This document shows positions 53,464 to 62,541 of a stretch of 64,000 nt of DNA, in pieces; the stretch's first letter is position 1, and each line of letters starts with the position of its first letter. This DNA is from Terrimonas_A sp051954695 (GTDB lineage: Bacteria; Bacteroidota; Bacteroidia; Chitinophagales; Chitinophagaceae). The notes below the pieces were generated by a model, which saw nothing but the letters and a program-made list of their open reading frames with translations, did not search any database and was not told the origin of the DNA. Location: the NCBI GenBank assembly GCA_051954695.1, contig JBQCHL010000026.1, forward strand, positions 1 through 64,000, read 5' to 3'. A program made the position numbers and the translations under genes.

Positions 53464-54519
53464 ATGAGAACGATAAAAGGCCCGGGTATTTTTCTTGCAC
53501 AATTTGCCGGCGACAACAAACCATTCAACCAACTTTCAACCATTTGCAAATGGGCGAAGTCACTGGGTTTTACAGGAGTGCAGATCCCAACCTGGGACCC
53601 ACGGATGATAGACCTTAAACAAGCTGCAGAAAGCAAAACCTATGCAGACGAAATAAATGGTATTGTAAAAGAAGCAGGTGTGGAAATAACGGAGCTTTCC
53701 ACGCATTTGCAGGGCCAGTTGGTGGCAGTGCATCCTGCTTATGATGTATTATTCGATGGGTTCGCACCTGCATCCCTGCATGGTGATCCCAAAGCAAGGA
53801 CCGAATGGGCAGTGCAACAATTGAAATATGCGGCCAAGGCATCACGTAATCTCGGGCTGAGTGCACATGGCACTTTCAGCGGGTCCCTATTATGGCATAC
53901 GGTCTACCCGTGGCCGCAGCGTCCTGCTGGTCTGGTACAGACAGGGTTCACGGAACTCGCATCACGCTGGCTTCCTATTTTAAATGAATTTGATGCTAAT
54001 GGTATCGATCTCTGTTATGAAATACATCCCGGAGAAGATCTCCATGATGGTATTTCCTACGAAATGTTCCTTGAAAAAGTAAATGGCCATAAGAGAGCCT
54101 GTATCCTGTATGATCCATCCCATTTCGTATTGCAGGCAATGGATTACCTCTCATTTATTGATCATTATCATGAACGTATCCGGATGTTCCATGCAAAGGA
54201 TGCAGAGTTCAATCCAAGTGGCAAACAGGGTGTGTATGGTGGCTATCAAAATTGGATAGACAGGGCCGGGCGTTTCCGTTCGCTTGGCGACGGGCAGGTT
54301 GATTTTAAATCAGTGTTCAGCAAACTCACGGCGTATGATTATGCAGGTTGGGCAGTGCTGGAATGGGAGTGCTGCATTAAACATCCTGAAGATGGTGCGC
54401 GTGAAGGGGCTGGCTTTATTAAGGATCATATCATCCGTGTTACAGAAAAAGCATTTGACGATTTTGCAGGAGCGGGAAGTAATGAATCATTAAATAAATC
54501 CCTGCTTGGTCTAAAATAA
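53464..54519 (+). CDS. Sugar phosphate isomerase/epimerase-like protein (TIM barrel)
   Basis: A 351-residue cytosolic member of the AP-endonuclease-2/xylose isomerase-like superfamily. It starts MRTIKGPGIFLAQFAGDNKPF and has the metal-site segments VEITELSTHLQGQLV, DLCYEIHPGEDLHDG, CILYDPSHFVLQA, RIRMFHAKDAEFNPSG and AVLEWECC. It is paired with the Gfo/Idh/MocA gene 44 bp upstream, and probably acts on the same sugar. It is the third TIM barrel of this superfamily in the region. Substrate unknown. Confidence 0.88.
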   Translation: MRTIKGPGIFLAQFAGDNKPFNQLSTICKWAKSLGFTGVQIPTWDPRMIDLKQAAESKTYADEINGIVKEAGVEITELSTHLQGQLVAVHPAYDVLFDGFAPASLHGDPKARTEWAVQQLKYAAKASRNLGLSAHGTFSGSLLWHTVYPWPQRPAGLVQTGFTELASRWLPILNEFDANGIDLCYEIHPGEDLHDGISYEMFLEKVNGHKRACILYDPSHFVLQAMDYLSFIDHYHERIRMFHAKDAEFNPSGKQGVYGGYQNWIDRAGRFRSLGDGQVDFKSVFSKLTAYDYAGWAVLEWECCIKHPEDGAREGAGFIKDHIIRVTEKAFDDFAGAGSNESLNKSLLGLK

Positions 54520-54650
54520 TCCCTGCTGATATCTCTTCCCCAGTTCATTCAGCAATTTGACCAGTTGGTATCGTTTAAGAAGAAATTTACAAAAACGGCG
54601 TATAGTTTTGGTCCTATAACGGAAACTTAGCAACCCGTTATACCAGTATT

Positions 54651-55412
54651 ATGACCGTTAATATCAAGCAGATCCTGCTTATTCTTATAGCTGCTGCATC
54701 CCTGGTCTTGGGGAGCAGTTGTTCAAAAACACCCATACCTCCTGACCCTGAGATCCGTGCCAGGAACTTGTCTGTTGAGCTGGATAAGTCATACCTCGGG
54801 TCGGGTCTTGTAGATTCTGCTATAGCGGTCTGGGATATCAACGGCCAGCAAAAGCGAATTATATTATCCAACCATAATGATACCCTTTCTGCAGATGTCA
54901 ACCAGTTTGAAACCGGCAGCGGCATATTGACCATCCAGGTTTTTTCGAAACTTAAATTTGGAAATTCTTACTTATCTCAATGGCTCTTTACTCAGCAAGT
55001 GACCATAACGCAAAAAACCGGGCTGGCAATAGCCGGGCCAAAAAGCTTCTCTGATCTTCACTGGAAGCCACGGGTTGAGCTAAAGGATGGTATTGGAAAT
55101 TTTGCTGTTGTTGCACTCCGCCCGGACGATCCTTATTTTTTTGTAAAAAACCTGCCAGCCAATTTTAAATCGATAGTTGTAGCGCGTGATTACTGGAAGA
55201 CCGGAGGTGGCGTATTCCGTGTGGGTGGTGGAGAATGGAAGTGTAATACTAATTGTACAAATAGCAATGGCGATGTTGAGAACAATCAGTTCTTTTCATT
55301 CCTGCCTGCTCAAATAGGGACTGCTCCATGGAATCATATTGAAATTACCATTTTATATGTAATGGATCAATGGGGTGGTGGACCGGCATTAATGATGACG
55401 CACACCCTTTAG
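54651..55412 (+). CDS. Hypothetical lipoprotein
   Basis: A 253-residue protein with a lipoprotein signal (MTVNIKQILLILIAAASLVLGSSC) and a Pro-rich linker (SKTPIPPDPEI), then a beta-rich mature part including YLGSGLVDSAIAVWD, a possible Trp-rich C-terminus (DQWGGGPALM) and Cys in KCNTNCTNS. I recognise no family. It is followed closely by another unknown membrane-linked gene on the same strand, and may be co-transcribed with it. Confidence 0.7.
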   Translation: MTVNIKQILLILIAAASLVLGSSCSKTPIPPDPEIRARNLSVELDKSYLGSGLVDSAIAVWDINGQQKRIILSNHNDTLSADVNQFETGSGILTIQVFSKLKFGNSYLSQWLFTQQVTITQKTGLAIAGPKSFSDLHWKPRVELKDGIGNFAVVALRPDDPYFFVKNLPANFKSIVVARDYWKTGGGVFRVGGGEWKCNTNCTNSNGDVENNQFFSFLPAQIGTAPWNHIEITILYVMDQWGGGPALMMTHTL

Positions 55413-55448
55413 AAAAATTCAGCGGAAAAAAATTCAACCAATAAAATT

Positions 55449-56159
55449 ATGGACGAACAGGTGCTCCAACTAAAAAAACAGGTAAGACAGTTACAGTTTG
55501 CCGTACTGGGTTTTCTCGCTGTATTTGCCATCCTGGCTTTATCTGCTTTCGGAAAGAAAAAAGATCAGATCATACGAGCCAAAGGAATAATTATTGAAGA
55601 CAGTGCAGGAAGGGACCGTATCCTTATAGGCGCCCCGATCCCATACTCCGGCAACCGGGTCAGAACAGACACTTCGCTTGTCCGTAAATATTGGGCAAAT
55701 ACCTTTCCTAACCCGGATCAGTATATGAAATGGTATGCCAGCTACCGCAATAGTGTTGTCGGAATGGTAGTAATGAATGAAGAGGGATTCGACCGGCTGC
55801 AGTTTGGCGATAAGGTAGCTGATCCGAATATCGGACAACGGATGTTTGAATCGGCTGGTGTTTTTTGGAATGATAAAGAAGGCTGGGAACGCGGAGGTGC
55901 AGGGGTTAATACCACAAAGGACGGTAAATCAAGAAGTGTGATGGGTGTGGATGCAAGCGATGGTGAAGCCGTACATATTATTGCGTTGGAAGATGGCTCA
56001 AGGGCTATGGTCATCAGTGGAGATAATGGCCACCTGATGATCGGAATGTCAAAAGAAAATGGGCAATGGTTTGAAAACAAAGAGCCATTCACGGGTATTA
56101 AATTCTTTGATAAAAAATGGAAGCTGGTGTGGGAGCAGGAAATGAAGAAAAATCCTTAA
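55449..56159 (+). CDS. Membrane-anchored hypothetical protein
   Basis: A 236-residue protein with an N-terminal coiled segment (EQVLQLKKQVRQLQF), one membrane helix (AVLGFLAVFAILALSAFG) and an exported C-terminal domain. Repeats of a similar short pattern occur in the latter: IEDSAGRDRILIGAPI, MNEEGFDRLQFGD and EDGSRAMVISGDN. This looks like a small repetitive beta domain. No family is known to me. It follows the lipoprotein by 36 bp and ends in a terminator. Confidence 0.7.
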   Translation: MDEQVLQLKKQVRQLQFAVLGFLAVFAILALSAFGKKKDQIIRAKGIIIEDSAGRDRILIGAPIPYSGNRVRTDTSLVRKYWANTFPNPDQYMKWYASYRNSVVGMVVMNEEGFDRLQFGDKVADPNIGQRMFESAGVFWNDKEGWERGGAGVNTTKDGKSRSVMGVDASDGEAVHIIALEDGSRAMVISGDNGHLMIGMSKENGQWFENKEPFTGIKFFDKKWKLVWEQEMKKNP

Positions 56160-56177
56160 GGCTTACTCCTAATAAAA

Positions 56178-56213
56178 AATCGGCCATAACTTTTGTTGTG
56201 GCCGATTGCTTTT
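56178..56213 (+). terminator. Terminator after the 55449 gene
   Basis: AATCGGCCA (56178-56186) and TGGCCGATT (56199-56207) form a perfect 9-bp stem with a 12-nt loop, followed by a short T-rich stretch. Confidence 0.7.
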
Positions 56214-56239
56214 ACATAGCCAGGCCTTTGTGTATGCTT

Positions 56240-56737
56240 TCAAACTCTCTCTCTTTTCCTCGTTCTTGCTGCTTTCTTAGCTGCAATTGACCGTCCTCTT
56301 GCTCCTTTTGTTCTTGCCGCTTTTTTTGCTGCACTTGACCGTTCTGCTGCACTCCGTTTCTTTGCTGCTTTCTTTGTCTGCCTCGATAGTGCCTGGGAAG
56401 ATGCTGCTTCATGTCCCTCTTTCTTCAGGGCTTTAACTCTTGCTCTTGAACGTGTTGGAGAAACAGGTTCATGTCGCTGTCCTTTTTCATAAGCGCTCTT
56501 TGCACTCTTACGTGTTTTTTCAGAAACACGACCTTTAGGAGGAGGTTTCAGGTTTACACCCGCGCGGCGTGCTTCCGATAATCCGATAGCAATGGCTTGT
56601 TCGGGCGATCTTGCGTCATGTTTGCCTTCGCGGATCTTTTTTATTTCTTCATGCACAAACTCACCGGCTTGTGTACTGGGCGACTTTCCTTCTTTTTTTG
56701 CACGCCTGGCGCGCTCTATTGTTTTCTTTTCTGGCAT
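56240..56737 (-). CDS. DUF6496-domain protein with Lys/Ala/Arg-rich tail
   Basis: A 165-residue basic protein. The N-terminal half has the DUF6496-type segment SPSTQAGEFVHEEIKKIREG, then KHDARSPEQAIAIGLSEARRAGV. The C-terminal half is Lys/Ala/Arg-rich (KKAAKKRSAAERSSAAKKA), resembling histone H1-like tails. It probably binds nucleic acid (inference). A second minus-strand frame in the same stretch reads as a Gln/Lys-rich protein but is taken as a shadow. It lies between the 55449 gene's terminator and the truncated esterase. Confidence 0.85.
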   Translation of the reverse strand: MPEKKTIERARRAKKEGKSPSTQAGEFVHEEIKKIREGKHDARSPEQAIAIGLSEARRAGVNLKPPPKGRVSEKTRKSAKSAYEKGQRHEPVSPTRSRARVKALKKEGHEAASSQALSRQTKKAAKKRSAAERSSAAKKAARTKGARGRSIAAKKAARTRKRERV

Positions 56738-56788
56738 GGTAGTATGCTTTACGTGAGTTATAAATTTTATACACCAAACGGATAGGTT

Positions 56789-57331
56789 TCAGGTACTTCT
56801 ATCGGTAAGCGAATACTGACTGTACAAGTGCTGGTTTTCCCCGAAGGGCTCAAAGCAGGAAATTGCTTCTTTTACATATTGTGCAGCCTGTTGATCTTCT
56901 TTTTCCAGGTAATGCACCATTGTTTTCATAGAATCCCATAAACTGTAAACATCCAGTCCATAGAAGCCGATTTTTTTATCCATAGGCAGAGGGTCATTAT
57001 ACTCTTTCAACCACTCTGCCAGAGCAGCAACTTCCCAGTTGCCCCACATCCAGGTAGGCCAGCGATCAAAGGAACGGAGTATGGACCCGATATCAGTGCC
57101 AGCATCCTTATAGCCTTTTATATAACGGTTGATCCTGTAACAATCCGGCCAGTCACCTTCTACTGCAATAAACTGAAAATCTTTTTCTTCTATAAGCCTC
57201 TGGGAAATTTTGGTTCTCCAGCTATAGTACTCATGGGTGCCGTGAGAAGCCTCGCCAAGCAGTACGATCTGCCTGTTGCCGATGTCTGCAAAAAAAGGAT
57301 CCAGGTCTACAGGTTCTCTTAATAAGTACAT
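56789..57331 (-). pseudogene. Truncated erythromycin esterase-family protein
   Basis: The visible product of 180 residues matches the first part of the erythromycin esterase/succinoglycan biosynthesis-like family: DIGNRQIVLLGEASHGTHEYY, then VEGDWPDCYRINRYIKG and FYGLDVYSLWDSM. Family members are usually over 400 residues, so the C-terminal part is gone. It ends abruptly after FGENQHLYSQYSLTDRST; no esterase sequence continues in the 50 bp before the DUF6496 gene. It is best read as a pseudogene, although a stable short protein cannot be excluded. Confidence 0.8.
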
Positions 57332-57486
57332 TTCATCAATTATTAAAGAGGAAGACTCAATTATTATACCTGATCAGGAACGAAGTATGAGCAAACTCTT
57401 GAGGAGGGACATGTACCTGTAATAAAGATAGTTGCGGTGTCAGCTTTTCCAGGGCATTCTTTTTGTACCCAGGTTGATAAACAGCT

Positions 57487-57891
57487 ATGAAACTGATAGT
57501 ATTGATAGGAAGAATATTGTTTTCTTTTATTTTCCTGGAATCTGGATTTAATCATTTTTCTGCTGAGAGCATTGCTTATGCTACATCTCAGAATGTTCCG
57601 GCCTCGTCTTTTTTAGTACCTGCTTCCGGTGTTTTAGCTATTGTGGGGTCGATAAGTATTATCCTTGGCTATAAAGCCAGGACAGGCGCATGGCTGATTG
57701 TGATCTTTCTTATTCCCGTAACAATGATGATGCATAATTTCTGGACAATAGCAGATCCAATGATGAAACAGACTCAGATGGCAATGTTTTTGAAAAATAT
57801 ATCGATGCTTGGTGGTGCATTGCTGATCGCTTATTTTGGAGCAGGTCCATTCAGTATAGATGCGTGGAGAAAAAAGAAACCCAGATCATGA
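57487..57891 (+). CDS. DoxX-family membrane protein
   Basis: A 134-residue protein with four predicted membrane helices and the DoxX start MKLIVLIGRILFSFIFLESGFNHF, then PASGVLAIVGSISIILGY and MHNFW followed by IADPMMKQTQMAMFLKNIS. DoxX-like proteins sit in the inner membrane, and several are linked to redox or sulfur metabolism; this one's role is not visible. Its stop codon lies inside a long hairpin at 57877-57916. Confidence 0.85.
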   Translation: MKLIVLIGRILFSFIFLESGFNHFSAESIAYATSQNVPASSFLVPASGVLAIVGSISIILGYKARTGAWLIVIFLIPVTMMMHNFWTIADPMMKQTQMAMFLKNISMLGGALLIAYFGAGPFSIDAWRKKKPRS

Positions 57892-57916
57892 ATCGATGGA
57901 TTCATGATCTGGGTTT
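57877..57916 (+). terminator. Long hairpin overlapping the DoxX stop codon
   Basis: AAACCCAGATCATGAATC (57877-57894) and GATTCATGATCTGGGTTT (57899-57916) pair over 18 bp with a 4-nt loop and contain the stop codon (57889-57891). The T tail is weak, so the terminator call is moderate. Confidence 0.55.
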
Positions 57917-58013
57917 GGGAGAAAAGGTAACAATGTGGTAATTTTTCCTCTTATTAACTGGTAGCTTTCTGCCAGGAACATTCGGTGTGTGGATCTCGTG
58001 CTAAAATATTAAA

Positions 58014-60272
58014 CTATAATTTAGTTATTCTTAATCCATTTAAGTACCCAAAAGGATTACTGGCATCTGCCGGATTCTTCTTTCCAATAAAAAGTAAGAT
58101 TTTCCCGCTGCCATTAGGAGCTTTATTGTAAAAATTGATCAGGTTGGCTGTATTGCCTTTGGCATCAAAATCTTCTACATAAGATGTTCCTGCATTGTCA
58201 ACGCAGACTACGCGCATATAACGGTTAGGGTCAGTTACATCAGCATTTTCCCTGGAAGCAAGTATTTCTATATTATAAGTAGCGCCGGCCTCCAGGCCAT
58301 TGATCTCGAGGTTACAATCAGCACTGGTAGAGTAGGTGTAAGTAGCACTGAACCAGTATGAAGATGTTACCTGGGCTCCGAATACAAAAGAAGGGTTTGC
58401 ATCCTTCTCGCCGAGTACATTGTTGCTTGTGCCACTTCCGAATGCTCCCCATTTGGTGGTAGCAATTGAGGAAACACCAATATTGGTAGCCACATCTTTG
58501 GCGGTACGGATCGCCTGGTGAGGATTGCCGCTTACATCATTCCAGCCGGGAACGTTTTGTGCGGTTTCATTAAAGTTGAAACGGGCAACTTTCGGTGCTG
58601 AAGTGTATGATTTATGAATGGTCCAGTAGTAATTCGTTCCGTCATAAATGAATGAAGCAATATCGATCCCTCCGGCCACGGAAGTGAGATCCAAAGAGCC
58701 ATTTCCTTCGTTATTGACATAGCTGTTAGCTGGTAAGGCCAGCTTACGCATACCGGTCGAATCCTGTTTGATGATTATTTTTCCTTCTGCGCCGTTTTGG
58801 ACATTGGTAATATTAAGAGTTCGATTGCCGGTTAACTTCACGGATTTGTTGTGGCCAAGTGAAAAATCCCAATTAATTATAGTACTATCTTTTAAGACCT
58901 GTATAGCATCGCTGTTGGATCCTATTGCTTTCCATGCACTACCATTATAATACTCAAAACCACCGGCATCTGTGTTGTAAAGAAGCAACCCATTATGAAG
59001 GTCTTGCGAAGCAATGGAGTCGCGCTGGTTTTTGGTAAGTTTGGGAAGAAGTACGCCACTGCTCTTGCTTACAACTTCAAGAGCTGCTTTAGGTGTTGCG
59101 CCTGCCTGGCTGATCGAGTCCGAAAAACCCGTGGTATTGATTTGGGTGCGTCCATTATATAGCACTGTCATTGCATTCGATCTTGTGGTCGCAGTTTTTG
59201 ATTGGCTATTGCCAATGGAAAACAGGAGATAGTTGGGTTCTATTGAGAATGTATTAAAATCAGCAAACGAGTTATACGGTAGCGAGGAAAAATCAACATT
59301 GCCATTGCCGATAACTGTTGCTGCAAATGATCGGTTAATAAGCCTGTTCCCAACAGTAAGCTGAGCTACTGAGCCCATATTATTATCCCTTCCTCCAATA
59401 ATGCAACTGTTGGTCCAGGCAGAGTTCCTGTTGTTGTAACCGGACCAATTGCTGTTATAATCATTTTCATAGGCTCTTTGTACATTCCCGGAGATAATGC
59501 TATTATTTAGTTTTTTATAAATAAAGTTATAGTTCCCTACCATTATCGAGTGATAAATGGTATCATTGATATATGCGCTTCCACCAAAAAGGCTTGAATG
59601 ACTGATTATCTTGTTAGTTCCCAACTGCACGCCATAAGCAGCTATAATGGCTGATTTAAGCTGGCCGTTGATATAGTTCACATCATCGTTATTAATGATA
59701 AGCGCAGAAGTAGTCGATGATGTTTTATAGATTTCGGAAATAGTAGTATCAATCACATTCCGGGTTCCGCCAATCTCAAGATATCCCAGCCGTTGATGAT
59801 ATCGAATACCACTTTTGACACTCGGTGCAGATGAGTAAGTGCGGTCCGGGCCGCTTATAGAGAAATCTCCATTAGGGTAGAAACGGAACAGAGGCCGGGA
59901 TGCTGTGTCGTTTGGTCCAAATATTAGTGTGCCATTACCACTGAAAGAAGCTCTTTGAATAGCATTGGTTTTTATCACGAGTTTGTTGGAGTCTGTAGTA
60001 CCTAAAAATTGACTGGCACTTAAAACGTTACTATTCCCGGTAAGCTGCCAGCCGTTTGTTCCTGATACAGGCCTGAATTCAGTTCTGCCATTACCTTTAT
60101 TGTAAAGATACCCTTGTACATTCTTCGTGCTGTTTTCAATGATCAGCTCTGCAGTGCAGGAATCGTTCGTGATCTTAACGCTATCAGCTTTTATTTTATA
60201 AACAAATTGCGCATTGGAAGAATAATAAAAGGCACAGAACGATAGCACCAGGATGGAATAGTACTTTAGCAT
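58014..60272 (-). CDS. Large adhesin-like surface protein
   Basis: A 752-residue exported protein with a signal peptide (MLKYYSILVLSFCAFYYSSNAQ) and the leader module FVYKIKADSVKITNDSCTAEL, followed by a long beta-rich region with many short Asn/Ser/Ile-rich stretches (IISHSSLFGG, NSIISGNVQ, SCIIGGRDN, ATVIGNGN), typical of beta-helical or trimeric adhesin-head-like surface proteins. The part KAALEVVSKSSGVLLPKLTKN marks the shift to the C-terminal domain; the end (YNKAPNGSGKILLF) resembles an extracellular beta-sandwich. The leader module is duplicated in the fragment at 61430-61681. No specific function is known. Confidence 0.72.
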   Translation of the reverse strand: MLKYYSILVLSFCAFYYSSNAQFVYKIKADSVKITNDSCTAELIIENSTKNVQGYLYNKGNGRTEFRPVSGTNGWQLTGNSNVLSASQFLGTTDSNKLVIKTNAIQRASFSGNGTLIFGPNDTASRPLFRFYPNGDFSISGPDRTYSSAPSVKSGIRYHQRLGYLEIGGTRNVIDTTISEIYKTSSTTSALIINNDDVNYINGQLKSAIIAAYGVQLGTNKIISHSSLFGGSAYINDTIYHSIMVGNYNFIYKKLNNSIISGNVQRAYENDYNSNWSGYNNRNSAWTNSCIIGGRDNNMGSVAQLTVGNRLINRSFAATVIGNGNVDFSSLPYNSFADFNTFSIEPNYLLFSIGNSQSKTATTRSNAMTVLYNGRTQINTTGFSDSISQAGATPKAALEVVSKSSGVLLPKLTKNQRDSIASQDLHNGLLLYNTDAGGFEYYNGSAWKAIGSNSDAIQVLKDSTIINWDFSLGHNKSVKLTGNRTLNITNVQNGAEGKIIIKQDSTGMRKLALPANSYVNNEGNGSLDLTSVAGGIDIASFIYDGTNYYWTIHKSYTSAPKVARFNFNETAQNVPGWNDVSGNPHQAIRTAKDVATNIGVSSIATTKWGAFGSGTSNNVLGEKDANPSFVFGAQVTSSYWFSATYTYSTSADCNLEINGLEAGATYNIEILASRENADVTDPNRYMRVVCVDNAGTSYVEDFDAKGNTANLINFYNKAPNGSGKILLFIGKKNPADASNPFGYLNGLRITKL

Positions 60273-60657
60273 ATTAGTGGTTTTGGATGTAGATAAGAAG
60301 AGTAATGCTAAGTAAAAGATTTTTTTTTAATGAATCAATGTAGATCTGAAATAAAACAATCTTAACGCTAAGAGTTATCTCTTAATGTTAAGATTGTTTT
60401 ATGATTCAGCACCGCTGCTTGCATTCACTTTTACGAGTGGCTTTGATTCTAGCGAGATGACTTATATATTAAGTAGAGGTTCTTTTTTTAATAAATCATC
60501 ACTTGCCGGAAACACATTTATTATCTATGTAAGGGTTATCTCTTATTATTAAAATTGTTTATTTTTTTTATGATTTCGACGTTCAAATTAATTTATATTC
60601 TATACTCTCATTAGGGCAACACTATCGGAACCACCAAACACCAACTTCCGCCAGGCT
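60273..60657. other. Divergent intergenic region with long hairpin and partial repeat
   Basis: A perfect 16-bp inverted repeat (60351-60366 with 60387-60402) with a smaller inner TAAGAG/CTCTTA stem lies upstream of the adhesin gene. Part of the same sequence (TAAGNGTTATCTCTTA then ATTGTTT) recurs near 60529-60576 as a diverged direct copy. No coding frame is supported here. Confidence 0.55.
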
Positions 60658-61429
60658 ATGAGGAAGCTTCATTTATGCTTATTGGCATTGATGACATGCA
60701 GCACAACTGTCAGCTCTTCGCAGGATAGTTTGTTTATTCCTCTTTCCGATACAGCTTTTTATTATTATCGTATTTGTAAACAACCTGAAGCCTTTCTGAT
60801 CCCTTACCCTCTCACACGAGCACCAAGAGCTTCTGTTCCGATAAAAGAAAAAAAGAAGAAAGAAGTGTTGCTGTAAATGGTGAATTGGGCTACCAACGTT
60901 TTTCCCGTAGCTCTCCTTCAGATGATCTCTTACTTATCAATTCATCTTCTGATATTGTTACTTTCCAGGCAGGCATGGTGTTTAAGGAAACGTATCCTGT
61001 TTCTCTTCATGTACGCTACAATGATGCACGCCCTTTTCAGCTAGATAATCAATATGAAGTAAGCCTGTCTTTTGATGACCGTGCATTCAAGCAATTGTTG
61101 CAGGAGAAGATCAGGAACAATCTTGCCAGGGATTTTCATCAAAAATAAAAAAGCTGATCGCAGACTATGATCAGTTATTTCGTGAGTATGACAAACAGAG
61201 GCAATACCTGCAAAGCCCTGTTTTTGCACAAAAGTCCTTTGAGGAGAAGATGAGATCAATTGCTGCCTCTGCGTCATTGCCAGAGCTGCCGCAGGCGGAT
61301 GAGTTAAAGAATCTTCCTTCTTCCGTTAATGGACTGAAAAATAAGATAAATCAACTCGATGAGCTTCTTCCTAAAATACCGGGTATGCAAAAGCCGGTTC
61401 AGAAATTTGACTCAGTTGTTAGCTGGTGA
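60658..61429 (+). pseudogene. Frameshifted hypothetical exported protein (two shifts at A-rich runs)
   Basis: Three consecutive frames make one continuous protein of about 257 residues. The first (60658-60876) has a signal peptide and DSLFIPLSDTAFYYYRICK; the second joins as VAVNGELGYQRFSRSSPSDD through FDDRAFKQLLQEKI; the third continues KKLIADYDQLFREYDKQ to the stop at 61427-61429. Both joins need a -1 shift near A runs (AGAAAAAAAGAAG about 60846-60858; CAAAAATAAAAAAG about 61140-61153), so this is either a mutated gene or A-run indel errors. The first run reads A AAA AAG in frame, so programmed frameshifting is not excluded. The family is unknown to me. Confidence 0.7.
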
Positions 61430-61681
61430 TCAATGTGTCTGCTCCGATAAGATAAGCGTATCATTCAAACGGTTAAGCGCTTTCTTAAACTCTGTACGTC
61501 CGTTCCCTTTATTATATAAAAATCCTTTAACTGCCTTGGTCTGATTTTCCAATATCAATTCAGCAGTACACGAATCATTCGTGATCTTCACACTATCTGC
61601 TTTTATTTTGTATGTGAATTGGGCTTGCATCGTCTGACCTGCCAGGATCAGAAAGAAAAAGAGAGAAATCCGGATGAGCAT
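61430..61681 (-). pseudogene. Fragment of a second adhesin-like protein (leader only, frameshifted)
   Basis: The 83-residue frame repeats the leader of the 58014-60272 protein: signal peptide, then FTYKIKADSVKITNDSCTAEL, a segment ending in LYNKGNGRTEF and ALNRLNDT. Past LNDT it runs into LILSEQTH and stops. A shift of one base restores YLIGADTLITS in the reading of related proteins, then a stop. The body of the protein is missing, so it is a remnant. It stops exactly opposite the stop of the frameshifted plus-strand gene (the codons are adjacent). Confidence 0.75.
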
Positions 61682-62037
61682 GGTGGTGGTTTTAGAGGTT
61701 ATATTCGGTATTTCAAGATATTTTTTTTGACTTTTAATATCCTCCAGCTTGAAATACTCCCTCTAGCAACGCCGACTAACCCTTATGAGGGATATACCCG
61801 GCTCCAAACAAGCAGCAATTATGTATCCCTACTTTGGATACTATTACAGGTTTCTTGAAAGTAAATATCGACCTGGCAAAGATTCTCAAAAGGTTCGTTT
61901 ATTTATAAATTGACCTTTTTTGATTACCCCATTTTTCAACTCCTGGTTTACCTGACTTCCCCTTTAACCACACTATCTTTAGCAGTGCTATTGTATACAG
62001 ATCAAATAATACGCAATAAACCCCTAAAACTCCTGCC
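61682..62037. other. Intergenic region with nested hairpin
   Basis: GTATTTCAAG (61708-61717) and CTTGAAATAC (61748-61757) are perfect inverted repeats, enclosing GATATT/AATATC. It lies in the leader of the 61430-61681 remnant. The rest of the stretch shows no gene that I can support. Confidence 0.5.
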
Positions 62038-62487
62038 ATGAGAAAAATATGGTTGCTCTTTGCTTTTCTATGCGCCACTACTATCATTAGCGCACAAACT
62101 ACCCGAAAGCCTGCTGTAAAAGATGCCAATGACCGGTATGCCAATACCGGCGATGAAATTCTTGTTGCTTCCCGGCTCCCGGAAGGAACCGTATTCAAAG
62201 GTGGAAAAATAGTTGTCAAAGAAGGATACCGCACCAGCTATACCGATAACAAACAAGTGATCCTGGTGCAACAATCCAATGGGAACATAACAGGTGCCTT
62301 CACCTGCGCCTGCAAAGAAGGCCAGGGCGGTTGCACTGTCAGCGCTTCCGGCTCGGTGATCATTTGCATTCCTGTCGGCTGCGGATACTGCGAAGCAATG
62401 CTTACCACTGTTGAACCAACAAAAGGTATTGCCATCACCAAGGCCAACAGCAACTGGAAGAAGGTAATTATTCCAACAGCTCAATAA
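62038..62487 (+). CDS. Small exported Cys-rich hypothetical protein
   Basis: A 149-residue protein with a signal peptide (MRKIWLLFAFLCATTIISAQ). The mature part contains the Cys-rich segment FTCACKEGQGGCTVSASGS and then IPVGCGYCEAML, so metal binding or disulfides are possible. No family is known to me. It lies 54 bp upstream of the AAA+ ATPase gene on the same strand, which suggests but does not prove a link. Confidence 0.72.
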   Translation: MRKIWLLFAFLCATTIISAQTTRKPAVKDANDRYANTGDEILVASRLPEGTVFKGGKIVVKEGYRTSYTDNKQVILVQQSNGNITGAFTCACKEGQGGCTVSASGSVIICIPVGCGYCEAMLTTVEPTKGIAITKANSNWKKVIIPTAQ

Positions 62488-62541
62488 GAGAGCCTTTTAC
62501 TTAATAGCGTATTCAACAACAGAAACTTTGTTTATTGAATC

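Noticed and set aside
56212..56412. Gln/Lys-rich short open frame on the minus strand
   Set aside because: It is an alternative frame of the low-complexity tail of the DUF6496 gene, not a separate gene.
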